Source: Flavobacteriales bacterium UBA2104 (GTDB taxonomy: Bacteria > Bacteroidota > Bacteroidia > Flavobacteriales_D > Crocinitomicaceae). Taken from it: a stretch of DNA of 64,000 nucleotides. How positions within the stretch are numbered: position 1 is the stretch's first letter; each line of letters begins with the position of its first letter. The position numbers and the translations under genes were made by a program. The stretch lies in assembly GCA_002331485.1 (NCBI GenBank), contig DCYS01000029.1, forward strand, positions 1-64,000, given 5' to 3'. This document shows, one piece after another, positions 52,965-62,576 of the stretch. The notes below the pieces were generated by a model, which saw nothing but the letters and a program-made list of their open reading frames with translations, did no database searches and had not been told where the DNA came from.

Positions 52965-53975
52965 ATGATCAAAACAGATATTATAATTATTGGAGCTGGA
53001 CCAGTAGGTCTATTTGCCATATTCGAAGCAGGATTACTTAAACTTAAATGTCATTTAATTGACTCGCTTCCTCAACCGGGAGGGCAATGTTCGGAGATCT
53101 ATCCCAAAAAACCGATTTACGATATTCCTGGATATCCATCTGTTCTCGCTGGAGAACTAGTAGATAAGTTAATGGAGCAAGCGGAGCCTTTTAAACCTGG
53201 TTTCACATTAGGAGAGGCAGCGGTAAAAATTGACAAGGTTGCTGAGGATAAGTTCATAGTAACTACTGACAAAGGCACTCAACACGAGGCGCCAATCGTT
53301 ATGATCGCTGGTGGACTTGGTGTATTTGAGCCACGTAAACCACCTATCGAAGGGTTGGAAAATTACGAGGATAAAGGGGTTGAATATATCATAAAAGATC
53401 CTGAATTCTATCGTGGTAAACGATGTGTTATAGCAGGAGGAGGAGATTCAGCATTAGACTGGGCAATTTACTTAACAGATAAGAATATTGCATCTGAAGT
53501 TTCACTGGTGCATAGAAGAAGTTCTTTCCGTGGTCATTTGGATTCTGTTCAGCGAGTTATGGATCTAGCTGATCAAGGAAAAATAAACCTGATCACTGAA
53601 GCAGAAGTTGTGGGTATTGATGGGAATGATAAAGTCGAAAACGTAACCATTAAACATAAAACAGATGGCGAGTTCAAGAAAGAGACTGATCATTTTATTC
53701 CTTTGTTTGGTCTAAAACCATCCTTAGGTCCAATAGCAGATTGGGGATTAGAAATTGAAAAAAATGCGATCAAAGTAGATACTCGAGATTATTCAACAAA
53801 TATTCCAGGGATCTATGCTATTGGTGATGTAAATACGTATGAAGGTAAGCTGAAATTGATCTTATGTGGATTCCACGAAGGAACCATTGCACTGCAATCA
53901 GCTTTTGCACGAATATATCCTGATAAAAAGAATGTTTTAAAGTATACTACTGTCAATGGAGTTCAAGGATTCTAA
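52965..53975 (+). CDS. Ferredoxin-NADP reductase, thioredoxin-reductase-like type
   Basis: This 336-residue flavoprotein has two nucleotide-binding sites: FAD in IIGAGPVGLFAI (7-18) and NADP in VIAGGGDSALDWAI. The PGGQCSEIYPKKPIYDIPGYP block and the C-terminal YAIGDVNTYEGKLKLILCGFHEG are diagnostic for type-2 ferredoxin-NADP(+) reductases. The CxxC of true thioredoxin reductases is absent, so it passes electrons between NADPH and ferredoxin or flavodoxin. It is 9 nt before the exonuclease III gene and probably co-transcribed. Confidence 0.94.
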   Translation: MIKTDIIIIGAGPVGLFAIFEAGLLKLKCHLIDSLPQPGGQCSEIYPKKPIYDIPGYPSVLAGELVDKLMEQAEPFKPGFTLGEAAVKIDKVAEDKFIVTTDKGTQHEAPIVMIAGGLGVFEPRKPPIEGLENYEDKGVEYIIKDPEFYRGKRCVIAGGGDSALDWAIYLTDKNIASEVSLVHRRSSFRGHLDSVQRVMDLADQGKINLITEAEVVGIDGNDKVENVTIKHKTDGEFKKETDHFIPLFGLKPSLGPIADWGLEIEKNAIKVDTRDYSTNIPGIYAIGDVNTYEGKLKLILCGFHEGTIALQSAFARIYPDKKNVLKYTTVNGVQGF

Positions 53976-53984
53976 AACCGAATT

Positions 53985-54749
53985 ATGAAGCGCATCGTCT
54001 CATTTAATGTGAATGGTATTCGTGCCATTATGAAAAAAGATTTCGAAAAAGATATGGAGTCTCTTGATCCTGATATTCTTTGTTTACAAGAAACTAAAGC
54101 TCAGGATGACCAAGTTAGTGAGGCCTTAACCTCTTTCGAATCTTACCACTTGGTAAGCAATTCTGCAACAAAAAAAGGTTATTCTGGAACAGCAATTTTA
54201 AGTAAAGAAAAGCCTTTAGATGTTATTTATGACATCGGTGTAGAAGAGCATGACGACGAGGGGCGTGTAATTGCGGCAGAATACGAAGATTATTTTGTAG
54301 TTGTTGTTTATGTTCCTAACGCCGGTAGCGCATTGAAAAGATTGGATTACCGAACGACATGGGACGAAGCATTTCTAAACTATTTGAAGGATCTCGAAAA
54401 GAAAAAACCTGTCATTGTTTGTGGCGATTTTAATGTTGCCCATCGTGAGATCGACCTTGCCAGACCAAAAGCGAATTACGATAAACATGCTGGATTTACC
54501 CAAAAGGAGATCGATGGCATGGACGCCTACACAAGCAGCGGATTTGTTGATACATTCAGAATGTTACATCCCGATGAAGTCAAATACTCATGGTGGAGTT
54601 ATCGAGGTGGTGCAAGGTCGAGAAATGTAGGCTGGAGAATCGATTACTTTTTGGTGAGTGAATCAATCAAGGATCGTATCAAAAAATCTGAGATCCTTAA
54701 TGACGTAATGGGATCCGACCATTGTCCTGTGATGGTCGAAATCAAGTAA
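53985..54749 (+). CDS. xth: Exodeoxyribonuclease III
   Basis: This 254-residue AP endonuclease acts in base-excision repair. Visible catalytic blocks are FNVNGIRA at the start, CLQETKAQDDQ with the metal-binding Glu, the GYSGTAIL loop, GDFNVAHREIDLARP with catalytic Asp and Asn, and MGSDHCPVMVEI with the final Asp and His. Length is typical. It follows the reductase by 9 nt. Whether the two genes are functionally linked beyond transcription is unclear. Confidence 0.95.
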   Translation: MKRIVSFNVNGIRAIMKKDFEKDMESLDPDILCLQETKAQDDQVSEALTSFESYHLVSNSATKKGYSGTAILSKEKPLDVIYDIGVEEHDDEGRVIAAEYEDYFVVVVYVPNAGSALKRLDYRTTWDEAFLNYLKDLEKKKPVIVCGDFNVAHREIDLARPKANYDKHAGFTQKEIDGMDAYTSSGFVDTFRMLHPDEVKYSWWSYRGGARSRNVGWRIDYFLVSESIKDRIKKSEILNDVMGSDHCPVMVEIK

Positions 54750-54795
54750 GTCTTTTTCCTTACTTTCGTCGTATATAGTGAAAAGCTAATTTTCG

Positions 54796-55866
54796 ATGAA
54801 GTATTTCTTGATCCTATTAATTGTTACACCCCTACTCCTTTTTGGGCAGGAAAAAGATACGACATCATATAAGCCCAAAATAGTAGGTATACCGATTCTC
54901 TTTTATGGTCCTGAAACAAGTCTTGGGTTTGGAGCTGCCGGCTTTTTTACATTCAAACTTCCACCTCAAGATAGTTTGGTTCGACCCTCTCAAATCAATT
55001 TAGGTGCTGCCTATACACTCGAAAAACAAATTCTTACTTATGCATCGTACGATCTCTGGACTAAGAACAATGAGTTCAATTTAAGTGGAGAGGTCGGTTA
55101 CTATCGTTATTTCTACGATTTCTGGGGTGTGGGTGATGAACCAAGGATTCAGGAACGTTATAACCTGATCTTTCCCAGGCTAAGATTTGAAGGTGTATAT
55201 AAAGTGTATGATAATCTCTACGCAGGGCTTAAATATACATTCGACGACTTTGATATTACAGAACGTGAAGCCGGAGGTCGATTAGATCAAGGACTATACC
55301 CAGGAACTGAAGGAGGAACAATTTCAGGTGCAGGAGGAATAATCAAATATGACACACGAAATAGTAATTTTTATCCTACAACAGGATATAAAATCCAGGG
55401 AAGCTATGAAAGATTTGACGAGGCCATCGGCAGTGATTTTAATTATGATCTGATCTGGATTGATGCTATACGATATTTTGATCTAAAGAAAGATAAAGTG
55501 ATCGCCGCAAACATTTACAGTCGTTTTAGTAGTGGAACAGTTCCATTTTTTCATCTTTCACAAGTCGGTGGTAATAAACGTATGAGAGGATATTATTTAG
55601 GCTACCATCGAGACAAACAAATGATAGGTTGGCAGGCAGAATATCGAATGCCGCTTTTTTGGAGGATAGGCGCAGTTGCCTTTGCCGGAAATGCAGTCGT
55701 TGGTCCTCAGATCAACTATCTCAAAATTGAAAATATACGAACCACAGCAGGTGCTGGTTTACGTTTTAAATTGGATACTGAGCGAAAGATCAATCTCCGA
55801 ATTGACGCGGGCTTCTCATCCGATGGAACCAATGGGTTTTACCTTACAATTGGAGAAGCATTTTAA
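54796..55866 (+). CDS. BamA/TamA-like outer-membrane barrel protein
   Basis: This 356-residue protein has a signal peptide cleaved before Gln (LFG then QEKDTT). The remaining part is a 16-strand-type barrel with D15-family features, including GGIIKYDTRNSNFYPTTGYKIQGSYERF and a late VGGNKRMRGYYLGYHRD loop matching the RGY/F lid motif. No POTRA domains are present, so it is a stand-alone barrel of the surface-antigen group. Its role might be in lipid or protein transport at the outer membrane, but the sequence does not say which. The upstream 46 bp has only imperfect -7 variants. Confidence 0.9.
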   Translation: MKYFLILLIVTPLLLFGQEKDTTSYKPKIVGIPILFYGPETSLGFGAAGFFTFKLPPQDSLVRPSQINLGAAYTLEKQILTYASYDLWTKNNEFNLSGEVGYYRYFYDFWGVGDEPRIQERYNLIFPRLRFEGVYKVYDNLYAGLKYTFDDFDITEREAGGRLDQGLYPGTEGGTISGAGGIIKYDTRNSNFYPTTGYKIQGSYERFDEAIGSDFNYDLIWIDAIRYFDLKKDKVIAANIYSRFSSGTVPFFHLSQVGGNKRMRGYYLGYHRDKQMIGWQAEYRMPLFWRIGAVAFAGNAVVGPQINYLKIENIRTTAGAGLRFKLDTERKINLRIDAGFSSDGTNGFYLTIGEAF

Positions 55867-55929
55867 TTATTTTCGATTCAATTTCGAACAAATGTCATTT
55901 CCTTTTGTAAATTGAACTAAACTTAAATT

Positions 55930-56805
55930 ATGTCAAATGTTGATCTCATCATCGAAGAACGCCCTGCCGACATTGGTGATTTTCTTGTAGGTAGACTTCT
56001 ACCATTTCGTAAAAAGAGACATGTAGGTCCTTTCGTGTTCATTGATCATATGGGTCCTGCAGAACTCGATGAGAATGAAAACCTGGATGTTGCACCTCAT
56101 CCGCACATTGGATTATCAACGTTGACGTTTTTATTTGAAGGAAATATCGTTCACCGAGATAGTTTGGGAACATCTTTGGAGATCAAACCAGGTGCAGTAA
56201 ACTGGATGACCGCAGGAAAAGGGATCGTTCACTCGGAGCGAACACCAGATCGATTGAGAGGAACTAAAAAAGTTGTGCACGGTCTTCAGATATGGGTTGC
56301 TTTGCCAAAAGAATTGGAAGACAGCAAACCCACTTTTTCACACACTGAAGCAAAAGACATTCCAGCATGGTCAGAAGGAGATCTGGAGTATAAACTTATA
56401 GCAGGTGAAGTACTAGGTGAAAAGTCCCCTGTCCCTGTACATAGTGACCTTTATTTTATCGAAATAAAAGCGACAGCAGATACAGAGGTCAATATCGGAG
56501 ATAAGCTTTTCGGTGAGTCAGCCCTATATATTCTTGACGGTGAAGTACAAAAAGATGAAAACACTTTTGGCCCTAAACAGATCTTAGTTGCAAAGCAAGA
56601 TTCGCTATGTGTGTTTACAATTAAAAAAGGCTCAACGGTTTATATATTCGGAGGCACTCCATTTCCCGAAGAACGCTTTATACATTGGAACTTTGTATCC
56701 TCAAGTAAAGAGAAGATTGAAAAGGCTAGAGAAGATTGGAAAGCACAACGCTTTGACAAAGTCCCTGGCGATGAAGATGATTTCGTCCCATTACCAGGAA
56801 GTTAA
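55930..56805 (+). CDS. Pirin family protein
   Basis: The 291-residue bicupin has the pirin metal-site block APHPHIGLSTLTFLFEG with His residues that bind iron, then HRDSLGT, NWMTAGKGIVHSE and HGLQIWVALP. Some pirins are quercetinases, others regulatory; the sequence does not decide. A cytoplasmic location is inferred from lack of a signal peptide. The stop codon directly abuts the stop of the convergent DsbA-family gene with no spacer. No clear promoter element was found upstream. Confidence 0.93.
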   Translation: MSNVDLIIEERPADIGDFLVGRLLPFRKKRHVGPFVFIDHMGPAELDENENLDVAPHPHIGLSTLTFLFEGNIVHRDSLGTSLEIKPGAVNWMTAGKGIVHSERTPDRLRGTKKVVHGLQIWVALPKELEDSKPTFSHTEAKDIPAWSEGDLEYKLIAGEVLGEKSPVPVHSDLYFIEIKATADTEVNIGDKLFGESALYILDGEVQKDENTFGPKQILVAKQDSLCVFTIKKGSTVYIFGGTPFPEERFIHWNFVSSSKEKIEKAREDWKAQRFDKVPGDEDDFVPLPGS

Positions 56806-57441
56806 TTATTCTTCCGTTCGTACTTTTTGTAATGCTTGTTTAAATGTATCTGTTGGCTGAGCTCCCGATAATGCAAACTTTTCATTCATCACAAAAAATG
56901 GTACACCTTGTACTCCAATTTGTTTTGCCTTTTGAATATCGCGAACCACATCCTCTGTGAACATTGAGGTAGTATAGACCTGCTCGATCTCATTCTGGTC
57001 TAATCCGATTGCATTTCCAATTGACTTTAGTGTATCTAGATCGTCAATATTCTTTCCTTCTTCAAAATAAGATTTTAAAAGGAGTTCTTTAAACTCAACT
57101 TGTTTCTCTTTTGATTTGGCATAATGCAATAGACGATGGGCATTTCTTGAATTGGCAACAACCGCTTGATCCATTTTATAGGATAACCCCTCTTCGGCAG
57201 CCATTCCAGTGACGTAATCATTCATTTTTTGCGCTTCCTCAACAGATACGCCCTTTTTCTGAGCAAGGTGTTGTGTTACGCTTTTTGATGAGTCAGTTTC
57301 AAGATCTGGATCCAATAAGAAACTTCGGTAGATCACCTCAACATCTTCCTCTATTCCTAAAGAATTCATTGCCTTTTCAAAACGCCTCTTTCCTATGTAA
57401 CAAAACGGACACATCACATCACTCCAGATCTCTACTTTCAT
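56806..57441 (-). CDS. DsbA-family (FrnE-like) oxidoreductase
   Basis: This 211-residue thioredoxin-fold protein starts MKVEIWSDVMCPFCYIGKRRFEKA, with a CPFC redox motif, a long helical insertion (about 65-150), and GVPFFVMNEKFALSGAQ with the cis-Pro. This matches the cytoplasmic FrnE or 2-hydroxychromene isomerase-like branch of DsbA proteins; there is no signal peptide. It may reduce or isomerise thiols in the cytoplasm. Substrates are unknown. The promoter upstream is one of the clearest in the window. Confidence 0.92.
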   Translation of the reverse strand: MKVEIWSDVMCPFCYIGKRRFEKAMNSLGIEEDVEVIYRSFLLDPDLETDSSKSVTQHLAQKKGVSVEEAQKMNDYVTGMAAEEGLSYKMDQAVVANSRNAHRLLHYAKSKEKQVEFKELLLKSYFEEGKNIDDLDTLKSIGNAIGLDQNEIEQVYTTSMFTEDVVRDIQKAKQIGVQGVPFFVMNEKFALSGAQPTDTFKQALQKVRTEE

Positions 57442-57454
57442 ATTGCAATTTTTA

Positions 57455-57483
57455 CAAAGTTATATTCTATTGACAACTTACAA
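57455..57483 (-). promoter_or_regulatory. Complete -33/-7 promoter for the DsbA-family gene
   Basis: On the minus strand TTG (57481-57483) and TAACTTTG (57455-57462) are 18 nt apart, matching the Bacteroidetes consensus. The -7 element ends 13 nt before the start codon. Confidence 0.65.
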
Positions 57484-57546
57484 CCAAAATAGTTTTAATT
57501 TCAGTATTCGTTAGCAACTTTTGACTGTAAAATCTGTTTACTAGTT

Positions 57547-58143
57547 ATGGACCTTGATAAAGGAAGAGAATTATTACGTACAAACATTGAAAGAACCATC
57601 GGAAGGTCGATTGAGGATAAGTGCTTTGATGCCATAATGAATGTGATGGTTCCTAAAACGTTAGAAAGAAAATCCGTTTTTATTGAAGAAGGGCACTATT
57701 GTAATTACGTTCACTTCATTTTTAAGGGAGCATGCTACGCATATGATGTCGATGAAAAAGGTGACAAGCATGCATTTCAATTTTCCCTGGAGGACTATTG
57801 GATCGGCGATCTTTATAGTTATTTCTCTGTCCGAACAGGAATATATAACGCAGAAGCTATTGAAGAGACTCATGTTCTTGCATTGAGTAAAAAGAATTTC
57901 GAAAAACTTTGTTTGGAAAATCCTATCTACGAACGATTTTTTCGAATATTGATACAAAACGCGTTTGTAGCGCTGCAGTATCGTCACATAAAAACACAAA
58001 GTGTTGATGCCGAGAAAAGATACATTGAATTTACTCAAAAGCACCCCCACTTTGTACAGCGAATTCCGCAATACCTCATTGCTTCCTATTTGGGAATAAA
58101 ACCTCAGTCTTTGAGTAGAATTCGTAAATCACTAGCGCATTGA
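57547..58143 (+). CDS. Crp/Fnr family transcription regulator
   Basis: This 198-residue protein has a cyclic-nucleotide-binding-like beta-roll (about 30-120; VFIEEGHYCNYVHFIFKGACYAY) and a C-terminal helix-turn-helix (IPQYLIASYLGIKPQSLSRIRKSL). The phosphate-binding RxS motif of real cAMP binders is absent, so the ligand is open. There are Cys residues, but no clear Fe-S motif. It probably senses a small molecule and controls unlinked genes; local targets are not evident. A near-match -7 element lies about 25 nt upstream. Confidence 0.9.
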   Translation: MDLDKGRELLRTNIERTIGRSIEDKCFDAIMNVMVPKTLERKSVFIEEGHYCNYVHFIFKGACYAYDVDEKGDKHAFQFSLEDYWIGDLYSYFSVRTGIYNAEAIEETHVLALSKKNFEKLCLENPIYERFFRILIQNAFVALQYRHIKTQSVDAEKRYIEFTQKHPHFVQRIPQYLIASYLGIKPQSLSRIRKSLAH

Positions 58144-58206
58144 TCTAAGAAGAAGAATCAATTTAATTTTCTAATCTTCAACTGTTATTTTTAGTATTTT
58201 GCAATT

Positions 58207-58953
58207 GTGAGAACACTAGTTGTAGGCGATATACATGGTTATCTAGATCCACTAAAAGATGCTTTGGATAAGATCGAATATGATCCATCAGCAGACCGTC
58301 TCATTTTCGTTGGAGATTACATAAATGGAGGAAACCAACCCATAGAAGTAGTAGATTATTTATTACACCTGAAAGACCAGGCACATTTCAAGCCTGTTTT
58401 TATAATGGGCAATCATGATTACTGGTTTAGTGAATTACTAGAAAGAGACCTGGCTTTATTTCATGAAAAAAAATACATAAAGAAAAAGTATCGTTCATGG
58501 ATGAAAAAAGGAGGAGACAAAACATATAAGGCCTACAGAAAAGCTAATAAAGGCACAGTAGAAAGGCATAAGATATTTTTCGATCAGCTTGTGGATCATT
58601 TCATATGGGATAATAAGTTAGCTGTGCATGCTGGATTTGATGCTAACATAGGTTTTGATAAGACAAGAAAGAGAGAACCGCACGCATTATTCTGGGATAG
58701 AAGCTTATTCAAACTGGCGCTCAAAAAATTCGGAAAAAACAATAAGAGAACAAATAAGTTTGGTAAAAAAAGAAAACCGATCTCTTCCTTTGAATTAATT
58801 TACATAGGACATACTCCAACTATAAAATACGATTTCGACACTCCTAGAGTTATTGGTAATGTTATAAATGTGGATCAAGGTTGTAAATACAATGGAAAAC
58901 TAACTATTTGGGATGATGAAAATGGAAATTTTGTTCAAGGTTGCTCTAAATAG
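58207..58953 (+). CDS. Metallophosphoesterase (PPP-type)
   Basis: This 248-residue protein starts with a GTG at 58207 (MRTLVVGDIHGYLDPL). The five metal-binding blocks are complete: GDIHG (7-11), GDYINGG, GNHDYW, AVHAGFD and GHTP. This is the serine/threonine-phosphatase or diadenosine-tetraphosphatase layout. A lysine-rich insertion (KKFGKNNKRTNKFGKKRK) before the last block is unusual and may bind nucleic acid or membranes. The substrate is unknown. It overlaps the convergent glycosyltransferase by 8 bp. Confidence 0.92.
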   Translation: MRTLVVGDIHGYLDPLKDALDKIEYDPSADRLIFVGDYINGGNQPIEVVDYLLHLKDQAHFKPVFIMGNHDYWFSELLERDLALFHEKKYIKKKYRSWMKKGGDKTYKAYRKANKGTVERHKIFFDQLVDHFIWDNKLAVHAGFDANIGFDKTRKREPHALFWDRSLFKLALKKFGKNNKRTNKFGKKRKPISSFELIYIGHTPTIKYDFDTPRVIGNVINVDQGCKYNGKLTIWDDENGNFVQGCSK

Positions 58954-60409
58954 CCTTCGAACGAAAAGTTGTATTCTTAAAAAAGAGAGACAATGAAAAA
59001 CCGCCTGTGATAATGCATGAATAAATAATAACAATTGGATTAAGATCCTTTACACCAACATAACCCCAAAAAAGTCCAAACAAAAGAAAAATGAATTCTA
59101 GAAGAGCAAGGCTCCTTTCTTTTTTATAGTCATATCCAGACTTCACTTTTTGAAAAATTTCATTCATCGCTCCAAACTTTGGTGTTCTAACGAACTCCGA
59201 CCTTCGCCCCAAATAACCCTCGATCACACCAAACACCATAAAAGCAGAGATTCCCATAGTCATGGCGAAAAAAACCAAAATACTCGGAGTATAATATAGA
59301 ATACTCTTTATGGGTTTCGAAGCACAAAATATTGTTCCGATGAAAAATAATACAAGCAACAAAGCAAAAACGATCAATCCTATAGAGAGCATTATTTCCA
59401 ACCCTTCAATATCGATCATCTTCTTGGATTGAAAAAAATAGATCACAGGACCCATTATCATGATGAGTAATGTGAGCAGGTAAACTGAACTATTCAATAA
59501 GTGAAATGTGCCCATTAGCTTTGAACCAAGATTAGAAGAAGATCTCCAAAGTTTCTTTATGTTCTTTCTAAAACATTCTGCAGCTCCTTTTGACCATCGA
59601 AATTGTTGCGTTCTAAATGCATCAAAGGTTACTGGTAATTCCGATGGTGATTTAACATCAAACAAATACCTGAATTTCCAACCTTTCGCTTGAGCTCGGA
59701 AGCTCAGATCAAGATCCTCAGTCAGAGTATCTGCCTGCCATCCTCCTGAATCTAGGATACATTCCTTCCGCCAAACACCTGCAGTCCCATTAAAGTTTAT
59801 GAATCCTTTTGCATTTGATCTACCTAATTGCTCAATACTAAAATGAGTGTTTAACATTATAGCCTGAGCTCTAGTTATCAGCGAATAGTTTTCATTAATA
59901 AAAGACCAACGCGTTTGTACCACACCTATTTTCTTTCCAAATTGAGGAAGTGCCTTTTTCAAAAAAGAAGGATCCGGTACAAAGTCTGCATCAAAAATCG
60001 CTATAAAATCACCATTTGCTACTTCTAGACCGAATTGCAAGGCACCAGCTTTAAAACCCTTTCTATCTGGTCTCCTTACGTGTCGAATAATGTCTGCCTT
60101 TTCAGGATGTTCCTGAATAAATTGTTCAATGATCGAAGTGGTTTCGTCTGTAGAGTCATCAAGCACTTGGATCTCCAGTAACTCCTTTGGATAGTCGATT
60201 TTTGTAACTGCATCTAACAATCTTTGAACAACGTATTTCTCGTTGTACAATGGTAATTGAATGGTAACCTTTTCCTTATAGTCAAAATAACCTACTATTT
60301 GTTTTCTCCTACCCTTAAAAGCGTAAAACACAAGGATATATTCCTGAAGAACATAGGCTAATAAGAGTAGATTCACTACAAACCATATGATGAAAAAGGT
60401 ATTAATCAA
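58946..60409 (-). CDS. Family 2 glycosyltransferase, cellulose-synthase-like membrane type
   Basis: This 487-residue processive-type GT2 has one N-terminal membrane helix and four C-terminal helices (about 300-470). The catalytic cytosolic domain carries DD (84-85), DAD (140-142), TED (230-232) and QQFRW (268-272), the full D,D,D,QxxRW set. Such enzymes extend or translocate beta-linked glycans or make mannosyl/glucosyl lipids. Its start overlaps the RND transporter stop by 8 bp, so translation is coupled. Together they look like a glycan or glycolipid synthesis-export unit; the product is unknown. Confidence 0.94.
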   Translation of the reverse strand: MINTFFIIWFVVNLLLLAYVLQEYILVFYAFKGRRKQIVGYFDYKEKVTIQLPLYNEKYVVQRLLDAVTKIDYPKELLEIQVLDDSTDETTSIIEQFIQEHPEKADIIRHVRRPDRKGFKAGALQFGLEVANGDFIAIFDADFVPDPSFLKKALPQFGKKIGVVQTRWSFINENYSLITRAQAIMLNTHFSIEQLGRSNAKGFINFNGTAGVWRKECILDSGGWQADTLTEDLDLSFRAQAKGWKFRYLFDVKSPSELPVTFDAFRTQQFRWSKGAAECFRKNIKKLWRSSSNLGSKLMGTFHLLNSSVYLLTLLIMIMGPVIYFFQSKKMIDIEGLEIMLSIGLIVFALLLVLFFIGTIFCASKPIKSILYYTPSILVFFAMTMGISAFMVFGVIEGYLGRRSEFVRTPKFGAMNEIFQKVKSGYDYKKERSLALLEFIFLLFGLFWGYVGVKDLNPIVIIYSCIITGGFSLSLFFKNTTFRSKAI

Positions 60410-62576
60410 TACGTTTGATTTTATCAGTTTGATCTAAAAAAAGAGGCAAGATAAACACATCCAAAAGATAAGCTACAATTATTCCGACCAAAAAAAGCAA
60501 AGAAAAGACCTTCAGGTAATTATATCCTGCAGCTACGAGTGAAGTAAATGCGATGGCCAAAACCAAAGATGTTACTAATATCGGTAAATAGTGCACTTTC
60601 ATGCCTTGATCATAACTTAATATCATATAGACTGTATCATCGATGCAAACGCCTATAAGAACTGAAAGTAAAAAAATGGTTAAGGGATTTATATAAAACC
60701 CTAGAGCAAACATAATTACGGAAACTAAAAGAATTGGTAATGCATTAACTATGAGTACACCTAGAAAGAGCTTTGCTGATCTCTTTAGAACAAATAAGAT
60801 CAACATGGAGAACATAAGAGCTAAAAATATTCCAGAAAATACGTTAATTGTAAAACTCCAAACTGTTTTATCTGAGAGTACCCCCTTTCCAGTAAGGGTA
60901 AATTTCAGATCACTTCTGGAAACTCGCTCTAAATAATTTGATAGATCTTCATATTGTTTCAATGTTTCTGAAATCTTTCCTGAATGGAATCCAAACTTTA
61001 TTCTAGCGTAATTCGATTCAGGACTGAACAGATCTTGTCCACCCAACAGTGCGAGAGATCTGGATATTTCATCCTTTCTTTTTGCAGACCAAACTGCAGA
61101 TAATCGAAAGGCTCCGCTATGACCATTATACAGAAAGCGGTTGAAGCGTTTCGCAATTAAAACCGGAGAATTAATATAGCTCACATTAAAAATGGAATCT
61201 ATCATGTGCTCTACTTTCTGTAAGGTCAACAATCGTTCATGAGTCCAGATCTCTTCATCATAAGTGATATATACTTCTGCGTTTTTATCCCCGTAAAACT
61301 CATCATTAAGTATTTTCCTTGTTTCGTGAACATCAGAGCCAGTTTCGACCAAATAATTGTCATCCCAGTCAACACCAAACATATTGATCGTCAATATCAC
61401 TAGTATACCAAATGAAGATAATACCAATGGCTTTACCAGTCTATGCTTGCTGCTCAAATATTCAATTAAAGCAAAATGTTTTCTATCTAAATTTTTTAAA
61501 GTAGATCGAACATATTTTTGACGAGGAGATAATAAATAAGGAACAACGAAACGCGAATTCAAGAAAGCAACAGATACACCTATCAGAGATATGATCGCCA
61601 TATGAAATAGCAACTCGTTTTTTGCAAATATTATGAATGCAACAAAGCCTATTATGTTGGATAGTGAAGTAATAAGCATGGGAAGTCCTATTCTCTTGAT
61701 TAACACTTTTCTAATTTCAGACATATTAAGACCTTCTGAAATTTGGGAGTGATAATAAAGTAAATGCATGAGGTCTGTAAATGACAACACAATAATTATG
61801 CATGGAACAGAGATCATATACAACGAAAAGTGAACATCTAATATCCACATAGAAATAGCTGTCAACGAGAGGTTGAAACTGATGCCTATTAATATTATCC
61901 AAAGTCCAGATAACGACCTGGTAAAAATATAAAACGTGATGATGATCAGTATAACAGCCAAGACTGAAATCAGCGTCACATTTGATATACCAGCTGCTTC
62001 CAAATGATCTCGAACAAGATCTTTATCGATATGGTGAGCTTCGATCCCATTATTCTTGGATAACCAACGATCAAATTCGATCCAAACCTGATCACTTATT
62101 TGATTATGTTCAGTTCTGATATAGATCAATGCATAAGAAAGATCTTTAGATAAAAATTTGGGCGTTACATCAGGAAATTTATGCTTTCGGTTGAACCAGT
62201 TTTTAAATTGTTGCTCGTCACCTAGGGGGACTAAAAGGTCCGTTTTAATTTTCAGTAATTGCTTCCTGGGAAAACTCAAGTTTACGATACTATTTGCTGA
62301 AATAACATCTGCTTGTTGTTCCCAATATTCAGTAGCTTCATTCAACTGTAGAAAATCAGAATAGTTGTCCCAGCCATCTGATCGTTCCAATATTAAAACA
62401 CTTGTTTTCTCATCGGTTGAATTGAAGTGGTCATTTAGAGATAAATATTCCTCTAGCTCTTTTTCACTGGACTGCATATATTCTTCCAAATTGCTATTGA
62501 TCTTGATCGATTTGAAAGCAAAAATTCCAACAACAATTACTGCTACAATAAGACAATATGCAATAAACTTATTCAT
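60402..62576 (-). CDS. RND/MMPL-type membrane exporter
   Basis: This 724-residue protein has the MMPL/RND plan: helix 1, a periplasmic domain of about 160 residues, a five-helix bundle (about 200-345), helix 7, a second periplasmic domain (about 390-560) and a second helix bundle to the end. The motif FTDLMHLLYYH in the first bundle and VCIDDTVYMILSYDQG in the second correspond to the proton-relay TM helices 4 and 10 (Asp present). Family members export lipids, hopanoids or glycolipids in other bacteria. It lies between an SGNH hydrolase and GT2, overlapping both by 8 bp. Confidence 0.93.
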   Translation of the reverse strand: MNKFIAYCLIVAVIVVGIFAFKSIKINSNLEEYMQSSEKELEEYLSLNDHFNSTDEKTSVLILERSDGWDNYSDFLQLNEATEYWEQQADVISANSIVNLSFPRKQLLKIKTDLLVPLGDEQQFKNWFNRKHKFPDVTPKFLSKDLSYALIYIRTEHNQISDQVWIEFDRWLSKNNGIEAHHIDKDLVRDHLEAAGISNVTLISVLAVILIIITFYIFTRSLSGLWIILIGISFNLSLTAISMWILDVHFSLYMISVPCIIIVLSFTDLMHLLYYHSQISEGLNMSEIRKVLIKRIGLPMLITSLSNIIGFVAFIIFAKNELLFHMAIISLIGVSVAFLNSRFVVPYLLSPRQKYVRSTLKNLDRKHFALIEYLSSKHRLVKPLVLSSFGILVILTINMFGVDWDDNYLVETGSDVHETRKILNDEFYGDKNAEVYITYDEEIWTHERLLTLQKVEHMIDSIFNVSYINSPVLIAKRFNRFLYNGHSGAFRLSAVWSAKRKDEISRSLALLGGQDLFSPESNYARIKFGFHSGKISETLKQYEDLSNYLERVSRSDLKFTLTGKGVLSDKTVWSFTINVFSGIFLALMFSMLILFVLKRSAKLFLGVLIVNALPILLVSVIMFALGFYINPLTIFLLSVLIGVCIDDTVYMILSYDQGMKVHYLPILVTSLVLAIAFTSLVAAGYNYLKVFSLLFLVGIIVAYLLDVFILPLFLDQTDKIKRID

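Noticed and set aside
57661..58071. 136-residue open frame on the minus strand opposite the Crp/Fnr gene
   Set aside because: The Crp/Fnr gene has clear family motifs; the antisense frame has no recognisable domain.
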